Shown: positions 16,520 through 26,900 of the stretch, piece after piece
Position numbering within the stretch: the stretch's first letter is position 1
Layout of the letters: every line of letters begins with the position of its first letter
Origin: CAYVDH01 sp964450355
GTDB taxonomy: Bacteria > Bacteroidota > Bacteroidia > NS11-12g > UBA955
Direction: 5' to 3'
Assembly: GCA_964450355.1 (NCBI GenBank)
Contig: CAYVDH010000003.1
Span: 1 to 58,636, forward strand
DNA length: 58,636 nucleotides
Program-made: the position numbers and the translations under genes
The notes under the pieces: generated by a model
Seen by the model: the letters and a program-made list of their open reading frames with translations, nothing else
Told to the model about the DNA's origin: nothing
Databases searched by the model: none

Positions 16520-17899
16520 TTACAAGTCAGATATTATTTTATCTTTTAAAAATTTAATTAAATCAACAAATTTATTTAAGTCAGATTCTACAGTTGCAAT
16601 ACCTACAGAAATTCTTGTTGCACCTCTCATTTTACCTAGGAATTTAATCATGTCGTAGTAATCCCCTTTGTCTCTGCTGACAAAATATTTTGATATTTCA
16701 TCGTTGGTAATACAGTTGTTTATTTCATCAATTCCTGGATTACAAAAACAACCTGAGCGTATGGAAATATTTTTTGAATTGGTTTTATTTTCAATCAACT
16801 CAAAAGGAATTAAATGCCCATCAGAATCAAAAAAATTGACAATGATATTGCCTCCTCTTAATTGAAAATCAGAAGGTCCAAATATTTTTACCACGGACAA
16901 ACCGTTGCTATGTTTGATGTCTGCCAATTGATTGGCTACAAATTGTATCAAAGTGGACACACGTTTATTGATATTTTCCATTCCAATGGATTGAATGAAC
17001 TCTAAACCATTTTTAATGGCTGGTATTTCTAAATAATTGAGCGTTCCATCTTCAAATCGTTCATGACCATTGGCTAAAAACTTATTTTGATTTACTACAG
17101 AAACTAAGGTAACTGTACCACCTGCAAACCAAGGCTTCACCAATTTATTGAATTTATTTTTATGAACCAATAAACATCCTAATCCTGTAGGGAAACCAAA
17201 AATTTTATAAAAAGAAACTGAGACAAAATCAGGTTGATAAACACTTAAATCCAAAGTTGAAGTAGATACAAATGCAGCAGCATCAAGTAAAACATCGTAC
17301 CCAAGTTTTTGAGCAAAATCAATCCATTTTAGATTGTGTTTTACTCCAGAAACATTGGATTGAGCAGGAAAGGCAAACAAGTTATTCTCCCCTTCAATTC
17401 TTGATTGTAAGGCATCAACAAGAGATTGCTCATTGATGCATAAATCTTCGTATTGAACTGGAACGTATATTGTTTTTCCTTTTTTTTGCAAACAAAATTC
17501 CCTGATACCATTTACAGAGTTGTGGTTATCAGCCAACATCACCAATTGACTTTTTTCATTAAATGGATAACTTTCACCAACAATTTTTAGAGCTCCAGAA
17601 GCGTTTTGAGTAAAAACACAATAGTAGTCGTTGGCGTTAAAAAAATCAATTACCGCTTGTCTTGTTTCTTCTATTAAGTGAGTAGCTTTTTGTGAAGATG
17701 GATTGGTGGAATGTGGATTTCCAAAGACTCCAGAATGCAGCATATCAAAATGTTTTTTCAATTGAGAATCTGCGTATAGATTCCCTCCAGTAAAGTCTAA
17801 ATACACTTGATTTTCGGCATCTAAGCGGCTAAATTCTTTGAGTCTTAATTCATTAAAAAAATCATTTTGAAACAACACCGAGTTTGCAGAGTTTATCAT
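16520..17899 (-). CDS. Class V aminotransferase resembling the NifS-like domain of MoCo sulfurase
   Basis: This 459-residue PLP enzyme follows the N-terminal domain of eukaryotic molybdenum-cofactor sulfurase (MOCOS/ABA3) closely by eye: VYLDFTGGNLYADSQL, FGNPHSTNPSSQKATHLIEE, FAFPAQSNVSGVKHNLKWID, VSTSTLDLSVYQPDFVSVSF followed by YKIFGFPTGLGCLLV, HERFEDGTLNYLEIPAIKNG, and ISIRSGCFCNPG. Lys232 (SFYKIFG) should bind PLP, and Cys384 or Cys386 could carry the persulfide. The C-terminal MOSC domain of MOCOS is absent. The start is the ATG at 17899, because the -7 element lies inside the longer frame from 17932. It is coupled to fcl. A plain cysteine desulfurase or lyase role is also possible. Confidence 0.85.
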   Translation of the reverse strand: MINSANSVLFQNDFFNELRLKEFSRLDAENQVYLDFTGGNLYADSQLKKHFDMLHSGVFGNPHSTNPSSQKATHLIEETRQAVIDFFNANDYYCVFTQNASGALKIVGESYPFNEKSQLVMLADNHNSVNGIREFCLQKKGKTIYVPVQYEDLCINEQSLVDALQSRIEGENNLFAFPAQSNVSGVKHNLKWIDFAQKLGYDVLLDAAAFVSTSTLDLSVYQPDFVSVSFYKIFGFPTGLGCLLVHKNKFNKLVKPWFAGGTVTLVSVVNQNKFLANGHERFEDGTLNYLEIPAIKNGLEFIQSIGMENINKRVSTLIQFVANQLADIKHSNGLSVVKIFGPSDFQLRGGNIIVNFFDSDGHLIPFELIENKTNSKNISIRSGCFCNPGIDEINNCITNDEISKYFVSRDKGDYYDMIKFLGKMRGATRISVGIATVESDLNKFVDLIKFLKDKIISDL

Positions 17900-17911
17900 A
17901 GGTTTTTTCTG

Positions 17912-17919
17912 CAAATTTA
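17912..17919 (-). promoter_or_regulatory. -7 promoter element deciding the start of the aminotransferase gene
   Basis: TAAATTTG on the minus strand, 12 bases before the ATG at 17899. Because it lies downstream of the ATG at 17932, the longer reading frame cannot be the start used from this promoter. Confidence 0.55.
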
Positions 17920-18030
17920 CTAAAAAAGTCATTAAAAAATAATGTTAATAATCTATTGTTCATTGTTACAATAAATTTACTAAAACCAAAAAAGCTTGAA
18001 AAGTAAGGTTTTTTAAAAATTGTTTATTTT

Positions 18031-18408
18031 TTATTTAATCATCGGCATGTACTTTGCTTTATTTTCTATGATCACCCATGCATTTATGGCCAATAACACG
18101 ATGGCAATTGGCAATCCTTGTGGGGCATTAAAAATATGAGTAAATAAAATTCCAACCATGATTGGAAAAATAATGATTGCGCCTAAGGCTCTAGTTTTAG
18201 GAATAACAAACAGTATACCTCCAACAATTTCAACAAAGCCAATAAGAGGCATCAGCCAACCGATAGTCATGAATGCTTCATTAAACTTTACCATTTCTGC
18301 AGGCATGTCTTTAGGCATAGGTATGTAATTTAAGAATTTATTTAACCCAGAATTAATAAACATCAAACCAAACAATAGACAGAGAACGAATAAAATTTTA
18401 TTTTTCAT
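18031..18408 (-). CDS. DoxX family membrane protein
   Basis: This 125-residue inner-membrane protein has four hydrophobic segments: ILFVLCLLFGLMFINSGLN, FMTIGWLMPLIGFVEIVGGI, ALGAIIIFPIMVGILFTHIF and LPIAIVLLAINAWVII. The FxxSGLNKF pattern after helix 1 and the VEIVGGILFVIPKTRALGA stretch fit the DoxX/SURF4-like family, small membrane proteins with varied or unknown redox-linked roles. It lies 53 bases downstream of the 1760-residue surface protein on the same strand. A promoter-like CATATTTG (one mismatch to TAnnTTTG) sits in that gap at 18428-18435, so it may have its own transcript. Confidence 0.85.
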   Translation of the reverse strand: MKNKILFVLCLLFGLMFINSGLNKFLNYIPMPKDMPAEMVKFNEAFMTIGWLMPLIGFVEIVGGILFVIPKTRALGAIIIFPIMVGILFTHIFNAPQGLPIAIVLLAINAWVIIENKAKYMPMIK

Positions 18409-18461
18409 ACTAATTATTTAAAAAAAACAAATATGAGTAAACTTTTTCAAAAAACAACAAC

Positions 18462-21400
18462 TTACTTTATCACACTCAACTTCTGAACTTCTATTAAATC
18501 AGTTGTTTTTACGCTTACTGTATATACACCTTGAGCAAATTCACTGGTTTTAATCATTGATTCTGACCCCTTAAACATACCTTGATACACTGTCTTCCCA
18601 TTCACGTTTGTGATTGTAATTTCTCCATCAATAAATCCTTCTCCCAAATTGATTTTTACATATTGGTTGCTCGGATTTGGTGACATACTAAACAAATTGG
18701 CATTGGTCATCAAACCTGTTTTGTTGATGCTTACTACTTTGCTCTTTTTATTGATTTGATCTTGACTTATCGCTTCTATTTGGTAGTAAATTCTTCCTTC
18801 CGATAAAGCTGATATTGGATCGTAATAAATGTATTGAGATTGAGACATGTTGCCTTGTTGTGCAACTATATATCCTGTATTTTTAAATGTTGTTTCATTC
18901 TCTGTTCTTCTATACACTGTAAAACCTAATGTGTGATTATCAGCATTTGTTATCCATTGTATTTTACCAGTTACATTGTTCAAGTTTTGTGCATTCAGTT
19001 CTAAAAACTCTATTGGCAATGCTTGATTGAAAGCACTTTGTACTACTCCTCCACAAAAACAATTGGCACTCGCATCTCCTGTATCTATCACCGTGTACAA
19101 GGGCAAGGTTGGTCGAGGTTGGTATCTGAAATTCTCAAAACTATCTATAAATCCTACGGAACCACTTGTTGATATTGGACTCGATATCACTGTTGTTTTC
19201 ACCAACGAATCTATGTTTTTTTCGTAGGTTAAATTGTTATTGATATCAAAAAATGTTTTTAAGGTGACTCCTGCATTGGTAGATACTGCAGTGCTGGAAT
19301 TCGTTACATTGCCTCCAAATCTGTATTTATAAAAACTAGGGTATATGTAAGTGCTGTTGTAGCCACTAAAACCAAGAATTGCTTTTCTAATATCAAAACT
19401 TTTTGTTTCTGTACCCAAACTGCTTTTTGAATTAGGACACAAGTTTGCTGGGATTGGAGCTCCGCAATAAATGGTTAACTGCTGGTACACATCAGCTTTT
19501 ACTGTTTGGTTGTTTTCACAAGTAGATTTTAATCTAGAAGTCATAGGAAAACTGTACAATAAAGTATCTCCTGTAGAGCCTGCAGTATTTGGGTACTGGA
19601 ATGTAATGTATTGATATAATGCATCGGTTCTGACGCTGTAAGATTGAGTAGAACCAGAACCTCCAGGACATGCTACACCACTACAGGTCATGGTACCTGC
19701 TGCTACAATTTTAGGAATTCTTACAGTAATACTGTCAGTTGGTTGAGGTGGATTAGCGCCAATTTTTTCAAGCCTAATTTGAGTACTTTGGCTACCGCAT
19801 CCATCTAACCCTGTTGCAATTTTTACACTAGCAACATATGGCCTAGTAACACCAAACAAATCGAGTGCAAAACCTGAAGTAATGGTATTATTTCCAAAAG
19901 CAGTACTTCCACAAGGCGCTATTGCTTGTTGAGATGCTTGCCATTGATCACCACTTACCAAATTACAATTGCTTTTCATTTTCCATCTTAATATCACTCT
20001 TCTGGTGGCATTAGTTCCAAGACCTGTTCCTTCTAATCCATCCGTTCCAGTTCCAAAATTAGTAGGGTCTATTTGAGCTAAATCTAAGGTCATGCTACCC
20101 GTTGGTACTTGAGTTAATATGGCAGTGTTTGCAGTAGAACTAAACAATCTTGGTGTTGTTCCAACTGGATATTCTATGTATCCACTATCGCTGATGTAAT
20201 CAAGACCTGTTCCTCCATTGAATGGCAAGGACAATACCTCTTTTACATTGTATAAATTCCCTGGTTGAGTAGCTTGTATTTCCATCTCAAATGGAAAGCT
20301 TTGACACATGTAGATTGTAGAACTTCCATAATCTGTACTGCTGGCATTGCTTGGGTCTGATGGAGTTAATACAAGTGATGTAATCTGAGTTTGAATAGCG
20401 GCCGGTTGAGGTTGAACATATAATTTTACAGGTGGAAAATTACATAAAGTGGATGAAAATGAAGTAGGAGTACCTTTACACGAATATCCAGAATACACAT
20501 AAATACTGTCGTAAGAACAAGAATTTGATTTGCCATAAACAGTAAAATTTCTTGTCACCCCTTCACTGATGTTTCCTATAGTAAAAAATCCATTTGCATC
20601 TGGGGTTAACACAGTAGCACCTTCTTTAAGACTATCTACCGAAACCAATCCAGATGGTTTATCGAAATACAACCAATTTCCTGAAGCAGTAAATGAAGTT
20701 AAATTATTTACACTAAGTGGCCAAGTTACATTTTGTGTGTATGCTGTAGAAATAGGAACAGCACTTGAGGTAATGATGTTGGGTTGATAATTTTGCAAAG
20801 TACCACCTGAATGCGGGTTACTAAAAGGGTGTGATTGATAATGCAAATCTTGTATTTTCAGAACGCTATCTCCAACAGTGTACTGACCTGGAATACCATT
20901 ATTGGTTTTACAAGTAGGAGTTAAATAAATGTAAAAATAATACACTGTTCCTTCATCTGCTGGAATAATTAAACCTCCCTCTGAAGTCATCAATGCTCCA
21001 GGGCGGAAAGAAACTAAAGTAGGTGAAATCATGGTAAAAGGCATGTTGGTATAAGGCGCATAATTTCCTGGAGAAGCATGGTTTTTCGTATAATATTCAA
21101 CACTGTCAACAATAAAACCAGATGGTATAGTCACTCTCATTTGTTTAACTTCAACAAAAGGGCGGTATTCATAAGGAAATTTAAAAGCGCTGTATCTATC
21201 GTTGTCACCAGCTATGCGGGTGTAATTATAAACGGTCAATTGTGTTTGTTCACATCCATTAGTAATGTAGTTACCTACACCATAAGCAAAATTATCTATT
21301 CCATAAATGGATTGGTCGTCTATAAATGCACCACAAATAAATGAAGTTGCAAAATTATCTCTTGAAGCACCACCATTGACTTGAGAATTATATGAAATGG

Positions 21401-23744
21401 TACCACCAACTGGATTTTGGATGACCCTAAGCTTTAACTTAATGGTGATGGTATCACCTTGAAAATAAGGCCCAGCAAAACTTATATCGGATGTAAAATT
21501 AGCACCGCTAGCATTAGGTGTCATGCTAAAAATTGTATCTGTACCGGATGTCCTATCTATAAACACAGAATCAGAAATGACATTGTAATACGTTGTACTA
21601 CTTACATTCATGATGCTTCTAATGTATTCAAACTGTGTAAAACTTGGAGCTTCTGTTTGAACATAGAATTTATGTAAAACTTCTATAGTATCTCCAGGGA
21701 TGGTGCGTTTTAATTTCAATAACGATTTGTCTAATGTACCTGATGGTATTGAGTTATTGTCATGGTCAGGCTGACCAAAATTAATTCTAGTTAAACTATA
21801 GGCTTTGTTTATAATGCCTTTAGGACAACAAGGTACACAACTGGTAGTCCATGCAATTGGATAATTTGCACAAAACCACCTGTTTCTATTGGTGCAATTA
21901 GTACTATCTGCAATCACATCCATTTCCACCTGATATTGTAATATTCCAGAACAAGTTACACCATCACATACTCCTTTCACTTTTATATGCAATTCGGTTC
22001 CTAAATTACCCCAAGGATTGTTAGCAGAAAAAGTCATGGTAGTAACATAACCGCTAACACTTACTGTATGTGGGTAATAATCAATACTGTTGTATCTGAG
22101 ATAAACTGGTTGAGTATAGGCAGGATCTAAAACAATGACATTAGGCAAAGTGATTTTAACTTGAACATTGGCTCTTTGTTGATTTAAAAAATTACTATAT
22201 CCATTGGATGTTGGATAAGCATTCATATCAAAACTCAAATCTTTAGATTCAGTATCTCCTATAGAACCTGGACCAGTTTTTTCAAGTCCTGTTTCTTGGT
22301 GCCTGAATGGACGAGCTACTGTCCAAAAACCTGGGAACAAAGCATTGCCACAGGCATTTCTGTAATTAAAATCCAATGCAGTTCCACCAATGCTATTGAT
22401 GTTTGTAATTGCTACATTGACTTTACAAGGCATTTGAGTATTACACAACACTTGACCTAAGATAGTATAAAGTGTATCTCCAGCACCTAAATTTGGAATG
22501 GTATATCGTATTTGAGCAGGACTTCCTAAGAAATTACATCCTATACCTGCATAGTTAGTAGAGATGGATTGAATCACAGTATATGATGGTTTAAACCAAG
22601 TCCCATTTTTGCCAATTTTCACTTTAAAACTTGCAGTATCCATGTAGGCTCCTCCTAAATCAGGACGGCTACTTGAAGAATAGTAAGCTGCGGTAGCATC
22701 AAAATTTAAAACTGTTGCAGGTCCTCCTGCGTTTCTTAGTCTGAAAGTATCTCGCCATACTGTTGTTCCATCATAACACTCTATTTTCCTGAGTAAATGG
22801 GGCATAGCAACGATGTCAGGTAAAGCTGGTCCATAGGTTGAAATTCCAGTATTTACACCATAATACGTGCAACGGCTGTATTGCGAACAACGCCAAGCTG
22901 TAATCAATTCAGAAGAGATGGTTGCCACTAAACAAGTATTGACTGTAAAATCATATTCCAATTCAAAATTTTCCCCATTAGAAAACAAAGTATCTAAGTT
23001 CCCAATTTGTTGTATTAAAGTTGCATCAAAAGAAATAATAATAGAATCATTTACAGTAGAAATGTTTCCAGCAGGGACATTGTAATTGACTCCACTTGGA
23101 TTGATATAGAATGAAGATGTATTGATGGTGTATTCACCACCAATACTGAATTTATCTAACACTATAAAATTGGATGTAGAACCAAATCCGCCATTAGTTA
23201 CTTTATATTTACGAGCGATATTGGACCCTATTGTAGCCGTAGTAGGAGTATGAGAAATATCAGTAATACTCAAACTAGGAGCTGTCCCATTGAATAAATT
23301 AGTAGCACTTAAATTCATTGAGCCTGCACCTTCATAAAAGTATAAACTATCCTGAACAGTAAATGAACTTGTTCCAGCATTACAATTTGCTTTTTGCCAA
23401 AATCCAAGTTTTATCGTTTGTAATGCAGTGCTGCTTCCAAATGTAATTCGATGCTTGCCAGCAACAACACCAGCATAGGTTATCGAGTTGCTTCCACTTC
23501 CTCCAGCAACTATTGGTCCATAGGCAATGCCTTCCCAAATAAAACCAACAGGTAGTTTTATATCCAAATAACTTCCTGTAGTACCTGTACTTCCTACACT
23601 GAATTGCAATCTCACCAATTCCTTCTTTAAACAAACTTGAACATTACTGGCTGCGGCACTGTCTGTAACTGTTACTGCATAATTTAAAATAGGCAAAAAT
23701 GCAAAGAAAAAGAGAACTAATAATTTTGTAAATTTTATTTTCAT
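18462..23744 (-). CDS. Giant T9SS surface protein, scaffold paralogue A (1760 residues)
   Basis: The protein has a signal peptide (MKIKFTKLLVLFFFAFLPILNYA), about 1600 residues of beta-rich extracellular scaffold, a linker region with LPIEFLELNAQNLNNVTGKIQW, and a T9SS type A sorting domain (MSPNPSNQYVKINLGEG to the end). The scaffold is Thr/Ser/Gly/Tyr-rich with many spaced cysteines. These include CVPCCPKG at about residue 636 and conserved segments such as VNTGISTYGPALPDIV, GAYMDTASFKVKIGKNG, YVQPQPAAIQTQITSL and TRRVILRWKMKSNCN. It aligns by eye over nearly its whole length with the next gene upstream, so the pair arose by tandem duplication. Role unknown; an adhesin or cell-surface layer component is plausible. 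It has its own promoter element. Confidence 0.85.
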   Translation of the reverse strand: MKIKFTKLLVLFFFAFLPILNYAVTVTDSAAASNVQVCLKKELVRLQFSVGSTGTTGSYLDIKLPVGFIWEGIAYGPIVAGGSGSNSITYAGVVAGKHRITFGSSTALQTIKLGFWQKANCNAGTSSFTVQDSLYFYEGAGSMNLSATNLFNGTAPSLSITDISHTPTTATIGSNIARKYKVTNGGFGSTSNFIVLDKFSIGGEYTINTSSFYINPSGVNYNVPAGNISTVNDSIIISFDATLIQQIGNLDTLFSNGENFELEYDFTVNTCLVATISSELITAWRCSQYSRCTYYGVNTGISTYGPALPDIVAMPHLLRKIECYDGTTVWRDTFRLRNAGGPATVLNFDATAAYYSSSSRPDLGGAYMDTASFKVKIGKNGTWFKPSYTVIQSISTNYAGIGCNFLGSPAQIRYTIPNLGAGDTLYTILGQVLCNTQMPCKVNVAITNINSIGGTALDFNYRNACGNALFPGFWTVARPFRHQETGLEKTGPGSIGDTESKDLSFDMNAYPTSNGYSNFLNQQRANVQVKITLPNVIVLDPAYTQPVYLRYNSIDYYPHTVSVSGYVTTMTFSANNPWGNLGTELHIKVKGVCDGVTCSGILQYQVEMDVIADSTNCTNRNRWFCANYPIAWTTSCVPCCPKGIINKAYSLTRINFGQPDHDNNSIPSGTLDKSLLKLKRTIPGDTIEVLHKFYVQTEAPSFTQFEYIRSIMNVSSTTYYNVISDSVFIDRTSGTDTIFSMTPNASGANFTSDISFAGPYFQGDTITIKLKLRVIQNPVGGTISYNSQVNGGASRDNFATSFICGAFIDDQSIYGIDNFAYGVGNYITNGCEQTQLTVYNYTRIAGDNDRYSAFKFPYEYRPFVEVKQMRVTIPSGFIVDSVEYYTKNHASPGNYAPYTNMPFTMISPTLVSFRPGALMTSEGGLIIPADEGTVYYFYIYLTPTCKTNNGIPGQYTVGDSVLKIQDLHYQSHPFSNPHSGGTLQNYQPNIITSSAVPISTAYTQNVTWPLSVNNLTSFTASGNWLYFDKPSGLVSVDSLKEGATVLTPDANGFFTIGNISEGVTRNFTVYGKSNSCSYDSIYVYSGYSCKGTPTSFSSTLCNFPPVKLYVQPQPAAIQTQITSLVLTPSDPSNASSTDYGSSTIYMCQSFPFEMEIQATQPGNLYNVKEVLSLPFNGGTGLDYISDSGYIEYPVGTTPRLFSSTANTAILTQVPTGSMTLDLAQIDPTNFGTGTDGLEGTGLGTNATRRVILRWKMKSNCNLVSGDQWQASQQAIAPCGSTAFGNNTITSGFALDLFGVTRPYVASVKIATGLDGCGSQSTQIRLEKIGANPPQPTDSITVRIPKIVAAGTMTCSGVACPGGSGSTQSYSVRTDALYQYITFQYPNTAGSTGDTLLYSFPMTSRLKSTCENNQTVKADVYQQLTIYCGAPIPANLCPNSKSSLGTETKSFDIRKAILGFSGYNSTYIYPSFYKYRFGGNVTNSSTAVSTNAGVTLKTFFDINNNLTYEKNIDSLVKTTVISSPISTSGSVGFIDSFENFRYQPRPTLPLYTVIDTGDASANCFCGGVVQSAFNQALPIEFLELNAQNLNNVTGKIQWITNADNHTLGFTVYRRTENETTFKNTGYIVAQQGNMSQSQYIYYDPISALSEGRIYYQIEAISQDQINKKSKVVSINKTGLMTNANLFSMSPNPSNQYVKINLGEGFIDGEITITNVNGKTVYQGMFKGSESMIKTSEFAQGVYTVSVKTTDLIEVQKLSVIK

Positions 23745-23785
23745 ATAATTCTTTTAATATTGTTTAAAAAAGTAGATTTTTTTTA

Positions 23786-23793
23786 CAAAAGTA
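23786..23793 (-). promoter_or_regulatory. -7 promoter element of giant surface gene A
   Basis: TACTTTTG on the minus strand, exact TAnnTTTG match, with a leader of about 40 bases before the ATG at 23744. The tandem paralogue upstream has the same octamer followed by the same two bases (GTA continuation). Confidence 0.55.
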
Positions 23794-23886
23794 GCGAAAT
23801 AATTTCTAGCTTTTAAATTTATTGACAAAAATTTAGCTAATTTTTGAAATAGCCTAAAATTTGAATTTAAAAGTTACTTATTAATT

Positions 23887-23910
23887 AAAAAAGGGGGCTA
23901 CCCCCCTTTT
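23887..23910 (-). terminator. Intrinsic terminator after giant surface gene B
   Basis: On the minus strand a GGGGGG run, a three-base TAG loop and CCCCC are followed by six T. It begins about 20 bases after the stop codon of the 1761-residue gene and separates it from its downstream paralogue. Confidence 0.85.
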
Positions 23911-23929
23911 ATATAAACTAAGAATATGA

Positions 23930-26900
23930 TTAGTTAACTTTCACAACTTTACCTGATTGTACTACCCCATTTACTTTTGCTTGAATGGTGTAAACACCTG
24001 CTGCAAAAGAATCAAATGGCAATTGAATGATATTTGCTCCTTCAATTAAATTTTCATTTTGAGAATATACGACCTTTCCAGAGATGTCCAAAATTTGGAT
24101 TTCTGTTGTTTCATTTTCTATGGATAGGATATTGACAAATAAATTTCCTGATTGAATTGGGTTTGGTTGCAAACTCATAACACCCGCTTGACTTAAACAA
24201 GGGGAATTTACAGCTAAAATTTCACTGTAATTTACCTTTCCAGTTGTTGAAACTTGTTTAACTCTATAGAAATTTTTTGTTCCAGGTATTGCATCTATAT
24301 AAACAAAAGATTGAAGGCTATTACTTCCTTTAGATTTAATGGTTTGAACATTCATCCATCTTATCCCATCTGTACTTCTTTCTATATTAAATACCACATC
24401 GCCATTAGATAAAGTTGCTTGCCATTTCAATTCATTAGAACATTCAACTGGGGAGCTATTAAAATTCACAATTTCAATAGGCAATCCAAAGAACATATTA
24501 CTTTGAACTATTGGTGAACACATGCAATTGTTAGAAGATGCAGTATCAATGATAGTAAACATTGGTCGGTATTGGCTAGGGAAAGTACTGCCACTGAAAG
24601 TTCTGTTGATTGTAGAAGTTGCACCAGTATCAATAGAAGTAGGCAAAATATAAGTATCTGCTAAACTATCTAATAGTGGCTCATAAGTTCCATTGTCATT
24701 TCTATCAAAGAACGTTTTGAATACCATGTTATTATTTGTTTTTATTTGGCCAGAATTCATTACATCCAAAGTATATGAATAACTAAATGTTGGTCCAGTA
24801 TAAGGTGGATTGCTTTGTCCAGTATATGAAGAGAACACTATTACTGGCTTATTAACATTGAATGAGCCACTTCCGCTACCAAGGCTAGCATTAGAACCTG
24901 GACAAGGAGAGCCTAAACAAGTTAATGCTACTGGAATTTTAATACCAGCTTCCATTGTAGATGAAGTTCCACAACTTGCTTTGTTCGGGTCAAATGCTTG
25001 AATTTTAAAGTGTAAAGTATCGTTGTTGTTATCAAAATCAGATGGCACTTCAAAAGTATAAGTTTTTTCACCAGCCAATACAGATGATCTTATACTTGAA
25101 GTTGGAATAACACCACTTGCTCCACCAGGACAATTAACTCCTAAACAATAAATAGTTCCTAATGATAGTGTAGCAGGTAATTTTACAAATACACTGTCAT
25201 TAGTGGAAACAGATGCTCCAATTTTTTGAATTCTTAAGATAGTAGTATCACAATTTCCACTGCTACAACCTCCTACTTTAGGAACTAAGGTAGTAGTTAC
25301 AGAATATGGCTTAACAATGCCTGCAATTTCCACTGGATAACCTGAAGTAATGGTATTATCTCCAATAGCAACACTTCCGCAAGGTGCATTTGCTTTTTGC
25401 CTTGCATTCCACTGAGTTCCACTGATGATGTTACAATTGGTTTTCATTTTCCATCGAATTATAACTCTTCGAGTAGTTGCAGTTCCAAGTCCTGTACCTG
25501 GCAATCCTTTATTTGCATTGAAATTAATGCTATCTAATTTTTGCAAATCCAATTCCATGCTACCAGTTGATACAGTACTATTCATCAAAGCTCTACCAAT
25601 AAAGCCAGCTTTACGTGGAGTAGTTCCAATTGGATATTCAACATATACTGAATCCATTAATAAATCAACTCCAGAATTTCCAGCATTGAAAGGCAACAAA
25701 GCCAATTCTTTCACATTGAAAATAGTACCAGGCTGAGTGCTTTGAATTTCTAATTCAGCTGGAAAAGCTTGACAATTAGTCACTGTACTTGTGCCCCAAT
25801 CTGCGCTTGATGCATTGCTAGGATCACTTGGTGTTGTGCTCAAAGCAGTAATTTGAGTTTGAATGGCAGCTGGTTGCGGTTGAACATACAAAGGCAATGG
25901 AGGACGACCACATGTCGCAGCACTAAATGTTAATGGATAAACTTCGTTACAACTCCACCCTGGATAGACTAATATACTATCAAAATTGCAAGCTGTAGAT
26001 TTACCATAAACAGTAAAATTTCTTGTCCCTCCATCAGATAAAACCCCATATCTATAAAACCCATTAGCATCAGGTACAATTAAAGTACTGCCCTCTTTTA
26101 CACTATCAATTAATGTAAGTCCTGAAGGCTTAACAATATAAAGCCAATTATTATTTGCGGCAAATGATGTTAAGTTATTAATTGATAATGGCCAAGAAAC
26201 AGATTTTGTATATGCTGTAGAAATTGGTGTACTGCTTGATAAGATTATATTAGGATGGAAATTTTGAAAAGAAGAATAATTTAACTGATAAGTTGAACCC
26301 CCAATTGGATTATCTGAGGCAGTGATAGGTGCTTGATACATCAAAAAACTATCTTGAGTCACATTGTATGAAATTGCTCCAGATGTTGTTTTACAAGAAG
26401 GTGACAATCTCATATAACAATACATATAATGTCCTTCATCTGGCACTTGTAACAACCCCCCTTCCGGCTGAAACAATTGCCCTACTCTGTATGTTACTGT
26501 ATCACCAGACACAGTAAAAGGCAAATTTAAACCTGTAGGATATGTAGAGCCATGGGCCTGATTTGGGTAATTCCATGTCCATAGTTCAACACTGTCTACT
26601 GTCCAATTAGGAGGTATTGTTGTTTTAAGCACTTTAGGATAACTTAACCTTCTTATTTCATAAGGAAATCTAAAATTAGAATAGGTACCAGCTCCTGGGC
26701 CAATTCTTGAATAAAACCCATTATAAACTCCAATTTGTTGACATCCATTGGAAGTGTATGCTCCAGAAGTATAACCAAAGGCATCAACACCAAACATTTC
26801 TAATTTATCAATAAAACTACCACAAGCATAGCCTGGAACAAAAGTTGAACTATTTGAAGCTGCACCATCTGCAGGGGTATTAAAACTAATAACATTAGCA

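Noticed and set aside
17940..18020. Possible terminator (AAAACC ... GGTTTT) after DoxX
   Set aside because: Six weak pairs around a loop of about 19 bases; not convincing.
23380..23634. 84-residue Trp/Cys-rich frame on the same strand as giant gene A
   Set aside because: It is an out-of-frame reading of the giant gene's N-terminal scaffold.
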